From positions 119,839 to 183,838 of the forward strand of contig VZQC01013305.1 in NCBI GenBank assembly GCA_009823505.1: a DNA stretch of 64,000 bases. Reading direction: 5' to 3'. Position numbers and translations under genes: made by a program. Below, piece by piece: positions 12,700 to 27,300 of this stretch; positions within the stretch are counted from its first letter, which is position 1, and each line of letters begins with the position of its first letter. The notes under the pieces are model-generated. The model made no database searches. It was not told the DNA's origin and saw nothing but the letters and a program-made list of their open reading frames with translations. The DNA is from Rhizomys pruinosus (Eukaryota; Chordata; Mammalia; Rodentia; Spalacidae).

Positions 12700-15600
12700 T
12701 TTTCAAGACAGGGTCTCCCTGTAGCCCCCAGCTGTCCTGGAACTCACTCTGTAGACCAGGCTGGCCTTGAACTCACAGAGATCTGTCTGCCTCCACCTCC
12801 CAAGTGCTATGATTAAAGGCGTGCACCACCATGCCCCGCACATGTATCTTTTGAAAGCTGGGATAGTCACTTACTGGCCTGTTAATTAGCACAAATACTG
12901 GCATACAGCTAAATTAATTAACAAATTACTGAAGACATTGTAAGAAAAGGTTGCATAATTCCAAAAACCTAGAGCTAGCATCTAATATGAAGATAAAATT
13001 TATTAAAAACTGTTAGAAAACCTCAAATTATAAATCTATAGAAATTATCTGTTTCTTCCAAAAACAAATACCTCAACTATTAGAGGTTACTAAATTAAAG
13101 AAGTATCACATGAGGCATGATGGTGCACACCTTTAATCCCAGCACTCAGAAAGCAGAGGCAGGTAGATCTCTGTTGAGTTCAAAGCTAGCATGGTCTCCA
13201 TAGCAAGTTCCAGGCCAGCCAGGAATAAACAGTAAGGCCCTGTCTCAAAAAAAAATTTTTTAAATCACATTACAAAATATTTTTATGATCATTTTAGTAT
13301 CATTCTACTAATATGTAAATATATCAATACATATTTTACTAAAATTAAAGTAGTATAAATATATGTCTATATGGTCTTTATGTATCAATATTTTAAGTGC
13401 CTTGCTAAACATAGGCCACACATATCTGGCAAGCACCCACCACTGAGTTACATCAATAGACATAATACCAAAAACTTTCCAAAACTTTAAGCAATATTTT
13501 TCTTTGAATATCAAATTATATACTCCAAACCTTATATTGGGAATTGTTTCTGTCCATAAATGATCGATGCACAATTCAGGAACAATTGGCTCTGTTTCTG
13601 GGGCCAAAAATGACCCATTAGAATTGCTACTTGGAGAATGAGATATACTGTGTCTCTTTGGTGACTGATTATGGCTGGAAAGGTTGAATCTTTGCACCCC
13701 AGAAAAAGAGTGCACGCCTAAGGCAGGAGAATGAGCACGACTGAAAGAAACAAATAGGAGAAGACATTACTGTGAGCAGGTCAGGAGCACAGAACAAATC
13801 CCAAAATGCTACATTCAGAAAAGCACTCAGGGTATGATCCCACTGAAATAACTATTTTTAGAAATAACTATTTAAAAGCCGGGCGTGGTGGCGCACGCCT
13901 TTAATCCTAGCACTTGGGAGGCAGAAGCAGACGGATCTTTGTTGAGTTCAAGGCCAGCCTGGTCTACAGAGTGAGCTCCAGGCCAGCTGGGACTAAAGGG
14001 AGATTCTGCCTCAAAAATACAATAACAGAACAAAACAAAACAAAACAAAAATCCTACCAGCTGGATGTGGTGGTATACACCTTTAATCCCAGCACTTAGG
14101 AGACAGAGGCAGGTGGATCTATGTGAGTTCAAGGACAACGTGATCTACATCGTGAGTTCCAGGCCAGCTAGAGCTATCTAGTAAGACCTTATCTCATAAA
14201 CAAACTGAAAAAAAAAAAAAAAGACTACCAGGCTGTGGGGATAGCGCAGTGGTTAAAGGCTGAGGTTAAGAACCCCAGAAAAAAAAGACTACCAAAATAT
14301 TTTTGAAATTAATGTTCAACAAAGCTCTGCCACAGAATGGTAAACAAGGGCTGGAGAGATGGCCTAGCGGTTAAGAGCGCCGACCGCTCTTACAGAGGAC
14401 CCGGGTTCGATCCCCAGCACCCACATGCCGGCCGAGAACCATCTGAAACTCCGTTCCAGGAGAACTCCAGTTCCAGGGGAATCCGACACCCTCTTCTGAC
14501 CCCCGCGGCATTGCACGACATGGGTGCACAAACTTGCATGCAGACAGTACATTCATACACATAAATAAATAAAATTTAAAAAAAAAGAAAAAGAAAGAAA
14601 AAAAAAAAAGAATGGTAAACAAAATAAGCCTATAAGACTGCAGCCTACAAAGAAAAATGACAACAGATTTGGAAGTCTTAGTAAAAGTAACAACAATTGG
14701 CCTTATGTTTATTTCCCCTAAAAATTACCTAAGCATTGTCAATAGAAACCTTAAATCTTTCAAAACACAAGAGAAAGCAAGTATCTGTTGCTTGGGATAT
14801 CTTGTTTAAAGCAAAGAAAGGTCCCTACCTTAGAGCTGCCATGTTGGAGATAGAAGGCGACCGAGAGTGCAGACTGAGTGATGAGGCTGAGCGGCTCTGG
14901 CTATGGATGGAGGAATAGTTCTGGAAAGGGGAAGCCACGGGGGAGTCACCTTTGGAGAGGCTTCTGAGATGTGCTGTGAGGGAGCTGCTAGTGGCTGCAT
15001 TCTGTGGAGTACCTGCCTGTTCAGAGAACTTTAAAACAGCATTCTCTTCCTTAAATAAAAATGAATTGGAAAAATAAGAAATAATTACTATGTGTAAATT
15101 TTCAATAGACTGTTAGACTATTATGATTCCTTCAGGTTTTTTACCCTAGCTAAGTATCTCTCCTCTCTAATCTGATCTGGAAGCCGCCTTCCCTGAAGGC
15201 TTTGGAGAGCACTGCACAAGCTACTAAGGGAGAAGAGCAATCAATGATCCAACACCCTCAGCTTTAAGATCAAATAACCACACCAATGACTGGCGCAGCA
15301 TATGACATTGATGCATTAGTGGAACTTTTATTTTAGGGGTAATCAATGGCTAACTAATTGGACGTAAAGCCCACTCAATGGGAGGAAATTCAGGTGTGGT
15401 ACTATAAACATAGCCAGATACACAAGGCTGAAGAGGTCATAGATGTTAAAGAAATTCCCGAGTCTGTCACATCCCTAAGCTAAGGTAACATCTTACCAAC
15501 TGCAAAATGGGTTTTCTTATATTTACAGACAAATATCCTGGACACTAGTCAATAAAGAAGCTGCTTTTGCACCAAATGAAGAATATTACAAAGTCCCACA

Positions 15601-18600
15601 ATTGGACACACACATTGTCTGTGAATTACCCAAGACTAAGCAACACATTACAATGTAACCTTTACAACTAAACACATCTACAATGTAATATCTACAACTA
15701 AAGCTCAGACAACATAGAACAAGGGGCCAAAATGATACTAATTAACCTCTTAACTCTCATTAACGAAACTCCCTCATGCAACATGGGACCAGGAACTAAA
15801 GGTCATGAATGACCAATCAGTGGAGATTAGGAGTCTACAGAATGTGAATTCATAGACAGATCGCCTATATTCAGCTTCACTCCCCCAGGGCTCAGGGAAC
15901 ATTTTGGGAGAAGGGGTGGAAAGATTGTAAGAGCCAAGGAGGTTGCGCAAGACCACATGGAAACAGAATCCTATAAACTCCTGGGACCCTGCTCATAAGA
16001 TCCTACAGCCCTGGTATCAGCATGCACAAGACCCATGCAAGCTCAACCAGACAAAAACCCAGCATGGAAATGTAGAAATGGGCAGCAGAACCCAATCTTA
16101 GCTGAAGAAATATTGGAAGCTGATTATGGTTGGTTGGGGAAGAACTGGCTTTCTTTAAGCGAGGGACTCCGGATAGACTGACCAGAAGATGAACTGACAC
16201 TGGGGAGTGGCTGGGGAGATTAGTTTGGCATAGTGGGCCCTAACACAAATGACAGAATGTGTGAACTCTGGGAGTAAGGGGGTGCTGTGAGAGGGTGCCA
16301 ATGAGGAAGGAGTTAGTTAGAAAGGCAATTAAGACTGATTGAGATGTTATGTATAAAATACACAGAAATTTGATTAAAAAAATTTTTTTAATTAAAAAGG
16401 ATAAAAAAAGAAATTATTATAATTAATTTCTGGTGAGAATGCAGAGTAAATGACAGTTATTAAAAACACAGTATTGGGCCAGGCGTGGTGGCGCACGCCT
16501 TTAGTCCTAGCACTAGGGAGGCAGAGGCAGGCGGATCTTTGTAAGTTCAAGGCCAGCCTGGTCTACAGAGTGAGTTCCAGGACAGCTGGGGCTACAGGGA
16601 GACCCTGTCTCGAAAAAGACAAAAAAAAAAAAAACAAAAAAACACAGTATTGGGCTGGAGAGATGGCCTAGCGGTTAAGAGCGCCAACTGCTCTTGCAGA
16701 GGACCCGGGTTCGATCCCCAGCACCCACATGGCGGCTGAGAACCGTCTGTAACTCCAATTCCAGGAGAACTCCAGTTCCAGGGGAATCTGACGCCCTTTT
16801 CTGACCTCCGCGGCATTGCACAACATGGGTGCACAAACCTACATGCAGACAGTACATTCATACACATAAATAAATAAAATAAAATAAAATAAAATAAAAA
16901 AAAAAAAAAACCAGTATTTCGGGCATGGTGACGCATGCCTTTTTAATCCCAGCACGTGGAGGCAGAGGCAGGTGGATCTTTGTGGACTTCAGAGGCCAGC
17001 CTGGTCTACAGTGAGTTCCAAGCCAGTTGGGGCTACAGGGAACCTATCAAAAAAAAAAAAAAAAAAAAAGTATTTATTTTTTAACCTAGTAAACTCATTT
17101 ATCTCATAAATGATTCATCCATAAACATGTGAAAGTGTACAAGATTAGTTCTTCCTAACCAAGAAGCTCCTTTAGCCTCACCTCTGGTTTGACTCTCCGG
17201 AGAGTCCACACAGAATGCACATTCTGAACAGCATCATAGGTCATCACAATGGAGGGGCTGATATTGAGGAACACAATTTTCATGGCAGGATCTACCACAT
17301 ATTGTACTCGTGATGAACCAAAAAGGCCTAAAAATCAAAGTGGAAATTATTAAATATGGAACAATAGGCTTAACAATGCTGATCTTTATGAATTAAGTTT
17401 GTAACATTCCTAAAGAGAAATCACTGTAATTAAAGCACAAACTCCATTAAATATGTAACTGACCATAAATCTTACATTTAATTTGGGCATTACCTTCCTT
17501 AAAATACATTAAAGATGATAGCATTACTGGTTTCAGTCTAAAATCTATACAACTTGAATGCTAAAGATTTGTGCTGACTGAACATTAAATTCATCAGCCT
17601 GAGGTAGCATCTAAGACTCTCTCAACAACCAACTTATTTAGAAATTGCAAGGTCGGGCTGGAGAGATGGCCTAGTGGTTAAGAGCGCCAACCGCTCTTAC
17701 AGAGGACCCAGGTTCAATTCCCAGCACCCACATGGCAGCTGAAAACTATCTGAAACTCCAATTCCAGGAGAACTCCAGTTCCAGGGGAATTCGACACCCT
17801 CTTCTGACCTCCGCGGCATTGCACAACACGGGTGCACAAACCTACATGCAGGCAGTACATTCATACACATACAGAAATAAATTTTAAAAAAAAGAAAAGA
17901 AATTGCAAGGTCAAGCTTGCTTATTGGTTCTATTCTGTCCTCTGTGATAACTAATCAAGAAGTGCTAAAGAGTGCCCTACCAAATGTGCTTTACGCATGA
18001 AAAATAAGATTTTCCTGCTGAGTTCAAGTTCTTTCTACAATACCAAGGAATAGTTTCCATATCCTTACTTGACAGTTCACTCCTCAGTTACAATACTGGA
18101 AAATAAGGAGCTGGAGAAATAGCTCAGCAATTAGGAGCACTTACTGCTCTGCTCTATCAGAGGATGTGGATTCAGTTCCCAATACCCAGAGTGACTCACA
18201 ACCATCTGTAACTCCAGTTCCAGGTGATCCAATGCCCTCTTCTGGTCTCTAAGGGTACTAGGGACACATACGGTACACATACACACGGAGAGAAAATACC
18301 CATCCATATAAAATAAAAGTCAATTTAAAAAATTTAAGCAAAGCCGGGTGTGGTGGCGCGCGCCTTTAATCCTAGCACTTGGGAAGCAGAGGCAGGCAGA
18401 TCTTTGTGAGTTCAAGGCCAGCCTGGTCTACAGAGTGAGTTCTAGGACAGCTGGAGCTACAGGGAGATCCTGTCTCGAAAAAAAAAAAAATATTTTTAAG
18501 CAAATAGAGCCGGGTGTGGTGGCGCACACCTTTAATCCCAGCACTAGGGAGACAGAGGCAGGCAGATCTCTTTGACTTCAAGGCCAGGCTGGTCTACATA

Positions 18601-21600
18601 ATGAGTTCTAGGACAGCTGGAGTTACACAGGGAGACCCTGTCTCAAAAAGATCAAAATCAATCAATCAATCAATCAATAATTTAAGTAAATAAAAGGTAG
18701 CTGATAAGCATTCCAAAAGCAAAGGGGGTACTTTAGAGATTAGCCCATGGCTCTAGTGCTCAGACTACAGAAGATAAAATACTTCAGGGGTATTTCAGAA
18801 TGTATAGTTAGAATGCTTAGGATAAAATTCCACAAATAAAATTACCAAAGCCTATAATTATTTTTTTAGTCTTCAAGTCCTTACTATTTATAATTACCTA
18901 TCATGTTTTGGTAAAACCTAAAATTTAAAGATAAGCATACAGGAATTTTTGTAGAAATATTGAAAGCAAGGCCAGGCATGGTGGTGCACGCTTTTAATCC
19001 TAGCACTTGGGAGGCAGAGGCAGGTGGATCTCTGTGAGATCAAGGCCAGCCTGGTCTACAGAATGAGTTCCAGGACAGCCAGAGCTACAGGGAGACCCTG
19101 TCTCAAAAGGACCAAAAAAAAAATAAAAAAAAAAAAAAAAATAAGGTAATAAACAGTATTCCTCACTGGTTATTATATATGTCTATTTTTGCTGACATAA
19201 TTGTTCTTGAGATATATTATCTTTTTGAGACAGGGTCTCCCTGTACCCCAGCTGACTTGGCACTATGTAAACCAGGCTGGCCTTGAACTCACAGAGATCT
19301 GCCTGCCTCTGCCTCCCAAGCACTAGAATTAAAGGCATACACCATCACACCTGACTTGAAATAACTTACTTTCATGATAAAAGTTATTTTTCTAACATGT
19401 TTAAATTACCTTCTTCTGATAAAACAAGCCATTTTTTTTTTTCTCACTACACCATCATGACAAGGCTTTTTTTTTTTTTTTTTTTGGTTTTTTTGAGACA
19501 GGGTCTCCCTGTAACTCTGGCTGTCCTGGAACTCACTCTGTAGACCAGGCTGGCCTTGAACTCACAGAGATCCACCTGCCTCTGCCTCCCAAGTGCTAGG
19601 ATTAAAGGCGTGAGCCACCAGCCCGACAACAAGCCATTTTTTTTTTAATGAACTCTATTTTTATTTCTCTTTTTCAGGCAATGTCAAAAAGGAGCTTATG
19701 TAAAAGAATATTAAAAAACACTTACTTGCAGATTTATAAACAAGTGGAGTTATTTCATCTAGTGGGTGCAGCATGCTGAACATAGTGGGCAAAGGTTCTC
19801 TAGCAATAAATAAGCACATAATTAATCACAGGATTATGTATGTAAAGTTTGTACTTTTCTTTTCTTTTTTTTTTAGGCTGGCCAGCACAGCCCAAGGACT
19901 TGCCTGTCCCAATCACGTTTTAAGTTTGTACTTTTCTTACAAAGGATCCTCTCAGTTACATAGGCAAATAGAAATCTGTGGTTGCAGTATGAATATAAAA
20001 TGCCCCCACAAGTTCATGTTTGAACACATAGCCTGTTTTGGCAGGCTACAGAACATTTGGGGAAATAGGCCCAAGAGTTATAGCCCAGCCCCACTTGCAA
20101 CTCTTCTTTCAGCTTCCTGATCTGCCAAGATGTACAGAGCATCTGCCACGCAGGCCTCCCCACATGAATTCTGCATGCCTTTCCTGTGTGACAGACTGAA
20201 ACCATGAGCCAAAATACATCCTCCGTCCTTCAAGATGCAGGTCAAGTATTTTGGCTCAGCAATGAGAAAACAACCTTCTAAACTTTTTTGATACAGTTTT
20301 TCCATGCAATCTTATTTCTAAAAATCTCTCTCCTCATAACAGTGCTATACATACACACATAGAAGGAAGAAAGGATAAGCCAGGGAATTATCTGGGAACA
20401 GCAGCAATCACATTACAGAACCCAGAGAACGATGGCATGGGCAGTCTTTTATTTCTCTCTGTGACAGTGTGTCTATGGTAGCTAAGAAACTATCTCCTAC
20501 ATCTGTTAATGAACTAGTGATTTTTAAAAAATAAGAAAAACACTGCATGTAATTAGGTCTGAAATTTTTTAAAAAGTTAAAGAGGAGAAAACAACTGGCT
20601 CTCTATGAAAACAGCAAGAGAGTAAAATCTGTAAGCAACACTGAAAGGTAGCAAGTATCTACCTTTCATTGAGCTCACAGTTTTTAAGTAAGCACGCCAT
20701 CAGTAAGCATCAACCATTTAAGGTGCTCTTACTACATAACTGAGCCCTGTGCTCAAGTCTACCTTTAGTTTAGCAAATCTTTGCATAGATCCCAAAAGGT
20801 AACTGATAATATTCCTGTAACAAAAAAGGAAATGAAAACTAAGAAACCACTGATGATTTGTCTGAAATGGTACAATAAAACAACAGCAGGGCTGAGAACT
20901 GAGTCCTGTCATGTTAAAGCGGAGGGGAGAGGAAGGGGAAATTAGCTGCCAAGTACAGCTCAAAGGGAGCCCAAACAGACGTGGAAAAAATGTATACATC
21001 TTTACTACTAACATGGAAATTACCAAAATCACAAACTTTTACATTAACAATTTTACTTCTGAATCAATACTTTTTAGCCCAAGAAATAATATTCTGAACA
21101 AAATAAAATAAATACCTAGGTAGACCTGGAGGTACTTCATGTGAAGAACTGCTTCGTTCAAAAAGCAAACCATATTTAGTAGCCCAAACATTCGCAACCT
21201 GTCAACAAGAGAGTGGAGGGAAAGCAAGTGAGAGGAGCTACACTTGAAAAGGCTTCAGGAAATTCAACAAAACCTGGCAGTTTAATGAGAGTTTTCAAAG
21301 TAACACGATCACTAACTATAATACTTGAAAATGCATTACTCTAACAAGCAGCTCTCAGATTAAAAAACCAAACCTATAAAGGAGTTGTTAGTGTGAGATT
21401 CCTGTCAGTGGACTCAGATTATCAAGAGAAAATGAGAATGTAATGAAAGGTTAACAACAGTACCAGCCATAAGGAAGATGAGCTGCAGGCAGCACATGCT
21501 GTATTTAACAGAATCAAAATGAGTACTTAATTAAATACCATTAAAATTGACATCAGAGAACTCACAATTTACTTCACTCAAAAGAATTTGGGGGGAAAGG

Positions 21601-22039
21601 ATTTAAAAAAATGATAAGCTTTTAAAGCTACTAAAATTTGGGTATCTGACTAAAAAACTTTTTCTATAATTATTTTTTAGACAGGGTCTGCCTGTAGCCC
21701 AAGCTGGCCTGAAACTCACCATGTAAATCAGGCAGGCCTTTTTCTCACCTCTGCCTCCTGAGTGCTGATATTAAAGGTATGTGCTACCATGCCCGGCTTT
21801 TTTTTTTTTTTTTAATAATAATAAAACTACTGATATATGAGACCCCCTCATAAAAACTATCCTTTGAAATCAGTTAAGAATATTCTCTGGGCCGGGCATG
21901 GTGGTGCACGCCTTTAATCCTAGCACTCAGGAGGCAGAGGCAGGTGGATCTTTGTGAGTTCAAGGCCAGCCTGGTCGACAGAGTGAGTTCCAGGATGGCT
22001 GGGGCTACAGGAAGACCCTGTCTTGAAAAGACCGAAAAG

Positions 22040-22070
<31 letters not shown>

Positions 22071-24292
22071 AAGTTTTTTTTTTTTTTGTGGTGGCTCATG
22101 CCTTTTTTAATTCCAGCACGTGGAGCAGAGCAGGTGGATCTTTGTGACTTCACAGGGCCAGCTGGTCTTTCAGTGAGTTCCAAGCCAGTTGGGGCTAACA
22201 GGGAACCCTATCTCAAAAAAAAAAAAAAAAAAAAGTATTTATTTTTAACCTATAAAACTCATTTATCTCATAAATGATTCATCCATAAACATGTGAAAGT
22301 GTACAAGATTAGTTCTTCCTAACCAAGAAGCTCCTTTAGCCTCACCTCTGGTTTGACTCTCCGGAGAGTCCACACAGAATGCACATTCTGAACAGCATCA
22401 TAGGTCATCACAATGGAGGGGCTGATATTGAGGAACACAATTTTCATGGCAGGATCTACCACATATTGTACTCGTGATGAACCAAAAAGCCTTTAAAAAA
22501 TCAAAGTGGAAATTATAAATATTGAACATAGGCTTAACAATGCTGATCTTTATGAATTAAGTTTTGTAACATTCCTAAAGAGAAATCACTGTAATTAAGC
22601 ACAAACTCCATTAAATATGTAACTGACCATAAATCTTACATTTAATTTGGGCATTACCTTCCTTAAAATACATTAAAGATGATAGCATTACTGGTTTCAG
22701 TCTAAAATCTTATACAACTTGAATGCTAAAGATTTGTGCTGACTGAAACATTAAATTCATCAGCCTGAGGTAGCATCTAAGCTCCTCAAACAACCCAACT
22801 ATGTTAGGAAATTGCAAGGTCGGGCTGGAGAGATGCGCTAGTGGTTAAGAGCGCCAACCTCGCTCTTCAGAGGACCCAGTGGTTCAATTCCCAGCACCCA
22901 CATGGCCCAGCTGAAAACCATCTGAAACTTCAATTCCAGGAGAACTCCAGTTCCAGGGGAATTCGACACCCTCTTCTGACCTCCGCAGCATTGCACAACA
23001 CAGGGGTGCACCAAACCTAACATGCAGCAGTACATTCATACACATACAGAAATAAATTTAAAAAAAAGAAAAAGAAATTGCAAGGTCAAGCTTGGCTTAT
23101 TTGGTTCTATTCTGTCCTCTGTGATAACTAATCAAGAAGTGCTAAAGAGTGCCCTACCAAATGTGCTTTACGCATGAAAAATAAGATTTTCCTGCTGAGT
23201 TCAAGTTCTTTCTACAATACCAAGGAATAGTTTCCATATCCTTACTTGACAGTTCACTCCTCAGTTACAATACTGGAAAATAAGGAGCTGGAGAAATAGT
23301 CAGCAATTAGGAGCACTTCTGCTCTGCTCTATCAGAGGATGTGGTTTCAGTTCCCAATACCCAGAGTGACTCACAACCATCTGTAACTCCAGTTCCAGGT
23401 GATCCAATGCCTCTTCTGGTCTCTAAGGGTACTAGGGACACATACGGTACACATACACACGGAGAGAAAATTACCCATCCATATAAAATAAAAGTCAATT
23501 TAAAAAATTTAAGCAAAGCCGGGTGTGGTGGCGCCGCAGCCTTTAATCCTAGCACTTGGGAAGCAGAGGCAGGCAGATCTTTGTGAGTTCAAGGCCAGCC
23601 TGGTCTACAGAGTGAGTTCTAGGACAGCTCGGGCTACAGCGGATTCCTGTCTCTCGAAAAAAAAAAAAATATTTTTAAGCAAATAGAGCCGGGTGTGGTG
23701 GCGCACACCTTTAATCCCAGCACTAGGGAGACAAGAGGCAGGCAGATCTCTTTGACTTCAAGGCCAGCTGGTCTAACTATAATGAGTTCTAGGACAGCTG
23801 GAGTTACACAGGGAGACCCTGTCTCAAAAGTCAAAATCAATCAATCATCAATCAATAATTTAAGTAAAGTAAAAGGTAGCTGATAAGCATTCCAAAAGCA
23901 AAGGGGGTACTTTAGAGATTAGCCCATGGCTCTAGTGCTCAGACTACAGAAGATAAAATACTTCAGGGGTATTTCAGAATGTATAGTTAGAATGCTTAGG
24001 ATAAAATTCCACAAATAAAATTACCAAAGCCTATAATTATTTTTTTAGTCTCATAGTCCTTACTATTTATAATTACCTATCATGTTTTGGTAAAACCTAA
24101 AATTTAAAGATAAGCATACAGGAATTTTTGTAGAAATATTGAAAGCAAGGCCAGGCATGGTGGTGCACCGCTTTTAATCCTAGCACTTGGGAGGCAGAGG
24201 CAGGTGGATCTCTGTGAGATCAAGGCCAGCCTGGTCTACAGAATGAGTTCCAGGACGCCAGACGCTACAGGGAGACCCTGTTTCAAAAGGAC

Positions 24293-24327
<35 letters not shown>

Positions 24328-27300
24328 AGGTAATAAACAGTATTCCTCACTGGTTATTATATATGTCTATTTTTGCTGACATAATTGTTCTTTGAGATAT
24401 TTATCTTTTTGAGACAGGGTCTCCTGTACTCTCCAGCTTGACTTGGCACTATTGTAAACCAGGCTGGCCTTGAACTCACAGAGATCTGCCTGCTTGCTGT
24501 AAATGACTAGAATTAAAGGCATACACCATCACACCTGACTTGAATAACCTTACTTTCATGATAAAAGTTATTTTTCTAACATGTTTAAATTACCTTCTTC
24601 TGACTAAAAACAAGCCATTTTTTTTTTTTCTCACTACACCATCATGACAAGGCTTTTTTTTTTTTTTTTTTTTGGTTCTTTTTGAGACAGGGTCTCCCTG
24701 TAACTGCTGCTGGCCTGGAACTCACTCTGTAGACCAGGCCTGGCCTTGAACTCACAGATCCACCTGCCTGCTGCCTCCCAAGTGCTAAGGATTAAAGGGC
24801 GTGAGCCAGCAACCCGACAACAAGCCATTAAAAAAAAAAAAAAAAAAAAAAGGATATTCTCTGGGGCTGGAGAGATGGCTCAGCTGTTAAGAGCACTGAC
24901 TGCTTTTGCAGAGGACCCAGGTTCGATTCCCAGCACCCACATGGTGGCTAGGAGCTGTATTTAACTCCAGTTCCAGGGGAATCTGATGCCCTTTTCTGAC
25001 CTCCACAGCATTGCACAACACAGGTGCACCTACTTAAATGCAGACAGTACACTCATACACATAAAATAATAAAAAAAAAAAAGAATATTCTCTAACAAAA
25101 CATTGAAAAAAAAACTGACATTTACCTGAAATGGTAAGGATGCTATATAATCCTTTCCATCTATGCTATGCATGTTAATACATGAGCTTTGCAAGATGCA
25201 TATGCATTTCTCTACTTCATGGCTACCTGAAAAGAAAGGGTACAAAAAGATTTATGTATTTTATTTTTCCCTAATATGTTGAATTCCAACAGCAAAAATC
25301 CTTCAATGCATAATGAAAAACACTGAGTCACTAAGGGTAACTTATAAATGAAAAACATAACAAGATAAACATTTAGAATCATAATACAATTTCATAAAGA
25401 AACTTACCATAAGTCCTTTCAGACTTATCTTGTGATATAATGAAGTCACACCACAATGCCTAAGAGCAAAACAAAATGCTTACCTAAGAAAATTTGATCA
25501 AAACAATAACCTACTACATGGAGACATCTAAACAATAACATTACATAAGACCTCTCAGCCAGGTGTGGTGGCGCACACCTTTAATCCTAGCACTTGGGAG
25601 GCAGAGGCAGGAGGATCTTTGTGAGTTCAAGGCCAGCCTGGTCTACAGAGCAAATTCCAGGACAGCTGGGGCTACAGGAAGACCCTGTCTCAAAAAGACC
25701 AAAAAAAAAAAAGCGACATAAGACCTCTGTCCTCCAATTCACAATAAAATTTAGACTACTTAGTACTAGATGCAGTAAGAACTTCTGTTTACAATTAATT
25801 TTATAAAAAGAGAAAGGAAGATTAAAAACCAAAACACCTAGCCAGGTTTGGTAGTCACACCTTTAATCCCAGCACTTGGGAAGGAGATGCAGGCAGATCA
25901 CTGTGAGATCAAGACTAGCCTGGTCTCCACAGCGAAGTTAGTTCCAAGCCAGCTGGGGGTTACTAGGGAAACCCTGTCTCTCAAAAAAAAAAAGCAAGGC
26001 TGGAGAGATGTCTCAGTGGTTAAGACCACTGGCTGCTGTTCAGAGGATCCAGGTTCAGTTCCCAGTACCCACATGTTGGCTAACAACCATTCTTACCTCC
26101 AGTTTGAGGGGATCCAAGACCCTCTTCTGGTCTCCATGGGCACTGCACACACATGGTGTACTTACACATGTAGTCAAAACACTCATAAACATAAATTTTG
26201 TAAAAAAAAATTAACCAAAATATTAATTTAATTACATAAGATCTAAGCACCTACTACATGACCAGACTACTCTTCAATCTTACAGGGATCCACCTGCATA
26301 TGTCTCCCAAGTGCTGGGATTAAAAGCATGCACTACCACTATGCACCACCACTCCTGGCAAATAATAAATTTTTTTTTTAATTTAAAATAAAGCTGCTCT
26401 CAGGGCTGGAGGGATGGCTCAGTGATTAACAGCACTAGCTTCTCTTCCTGAGGACTGGGGTTCAGCTCCCAGCACCCACATGGCAACTAACAACAATCTA
26501 TAACTCCAGTTCCAGGGGATCCAACACCCATTTCTGGTCTCTGCAGGTAAACTTGCATGCAAAACACTCATACATATAAAATAAAAATAAATAAGCCGGG
26601 CGTGGTGGCGCACGCCTTTAATCCTAGCACTTGGGAGGCAGAGGCAGGCGGATCTTTGTGAGTTCAAGGCCAGCCTGGTCTACAGAATGAGTTCCAGGAC
26701 AGCTGGGGCTACAGGGAGACCCTGTCTCGAAAAGACCAAAAAAAAAAATGTGTTTGGTTATATCACTTCAGCGCCTACCAAACAGTACTTACCTTCTTCT
26801 TCCTCCCTGACTAGCTAGCTTAAGGACATCAAATACAGGTATTCCCAAATTCTGGATTTATCTAGTTATCAATTTCCCAATTTCTTTCCCTTTAAACTTT
26901 TTATTATAGAAATTGCAAATATATAGACAAAGTAAACACAGTAATAAATCCTATCATCTACACTCAATATTCAGTTATTCTTTTTTATTTTATTTATTTT
27001 TTATTTTATTTATTTTTTTTTTTTTTTGGTCTTTTCGAGACAGGGCTTCCCTGTAGGTCCCAGCTGTCCTGGAATTCACTCGTAGACCAGAGGCCTCAGT
27101 TATTCCTATTTAATATCTTATTACGGGGCTGGGAGAGATGGCCTAGTGGTTAAGAGCTCCAACTGCTCTTGGCAGAGGACCTAGGTTCAATCCCCAGCAC
27201 CCACGATGGCGGCTGAGAACCGTCTTTAACTCCAATCCAGGAGAACGTCCAGTTCCAAGGGGAATCTGACACCCTCTTCTGACCTCCTCAACACTGCACG

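Noticed and set aside
22346..22490. Tandem exon duplication in Anapc1
   Set aside because: Out of gene order, a base missing at the splice border, and embedded in an indel-rich copy of 16925-19640; an assembly artefact is far likelier than a real duplicated exon.
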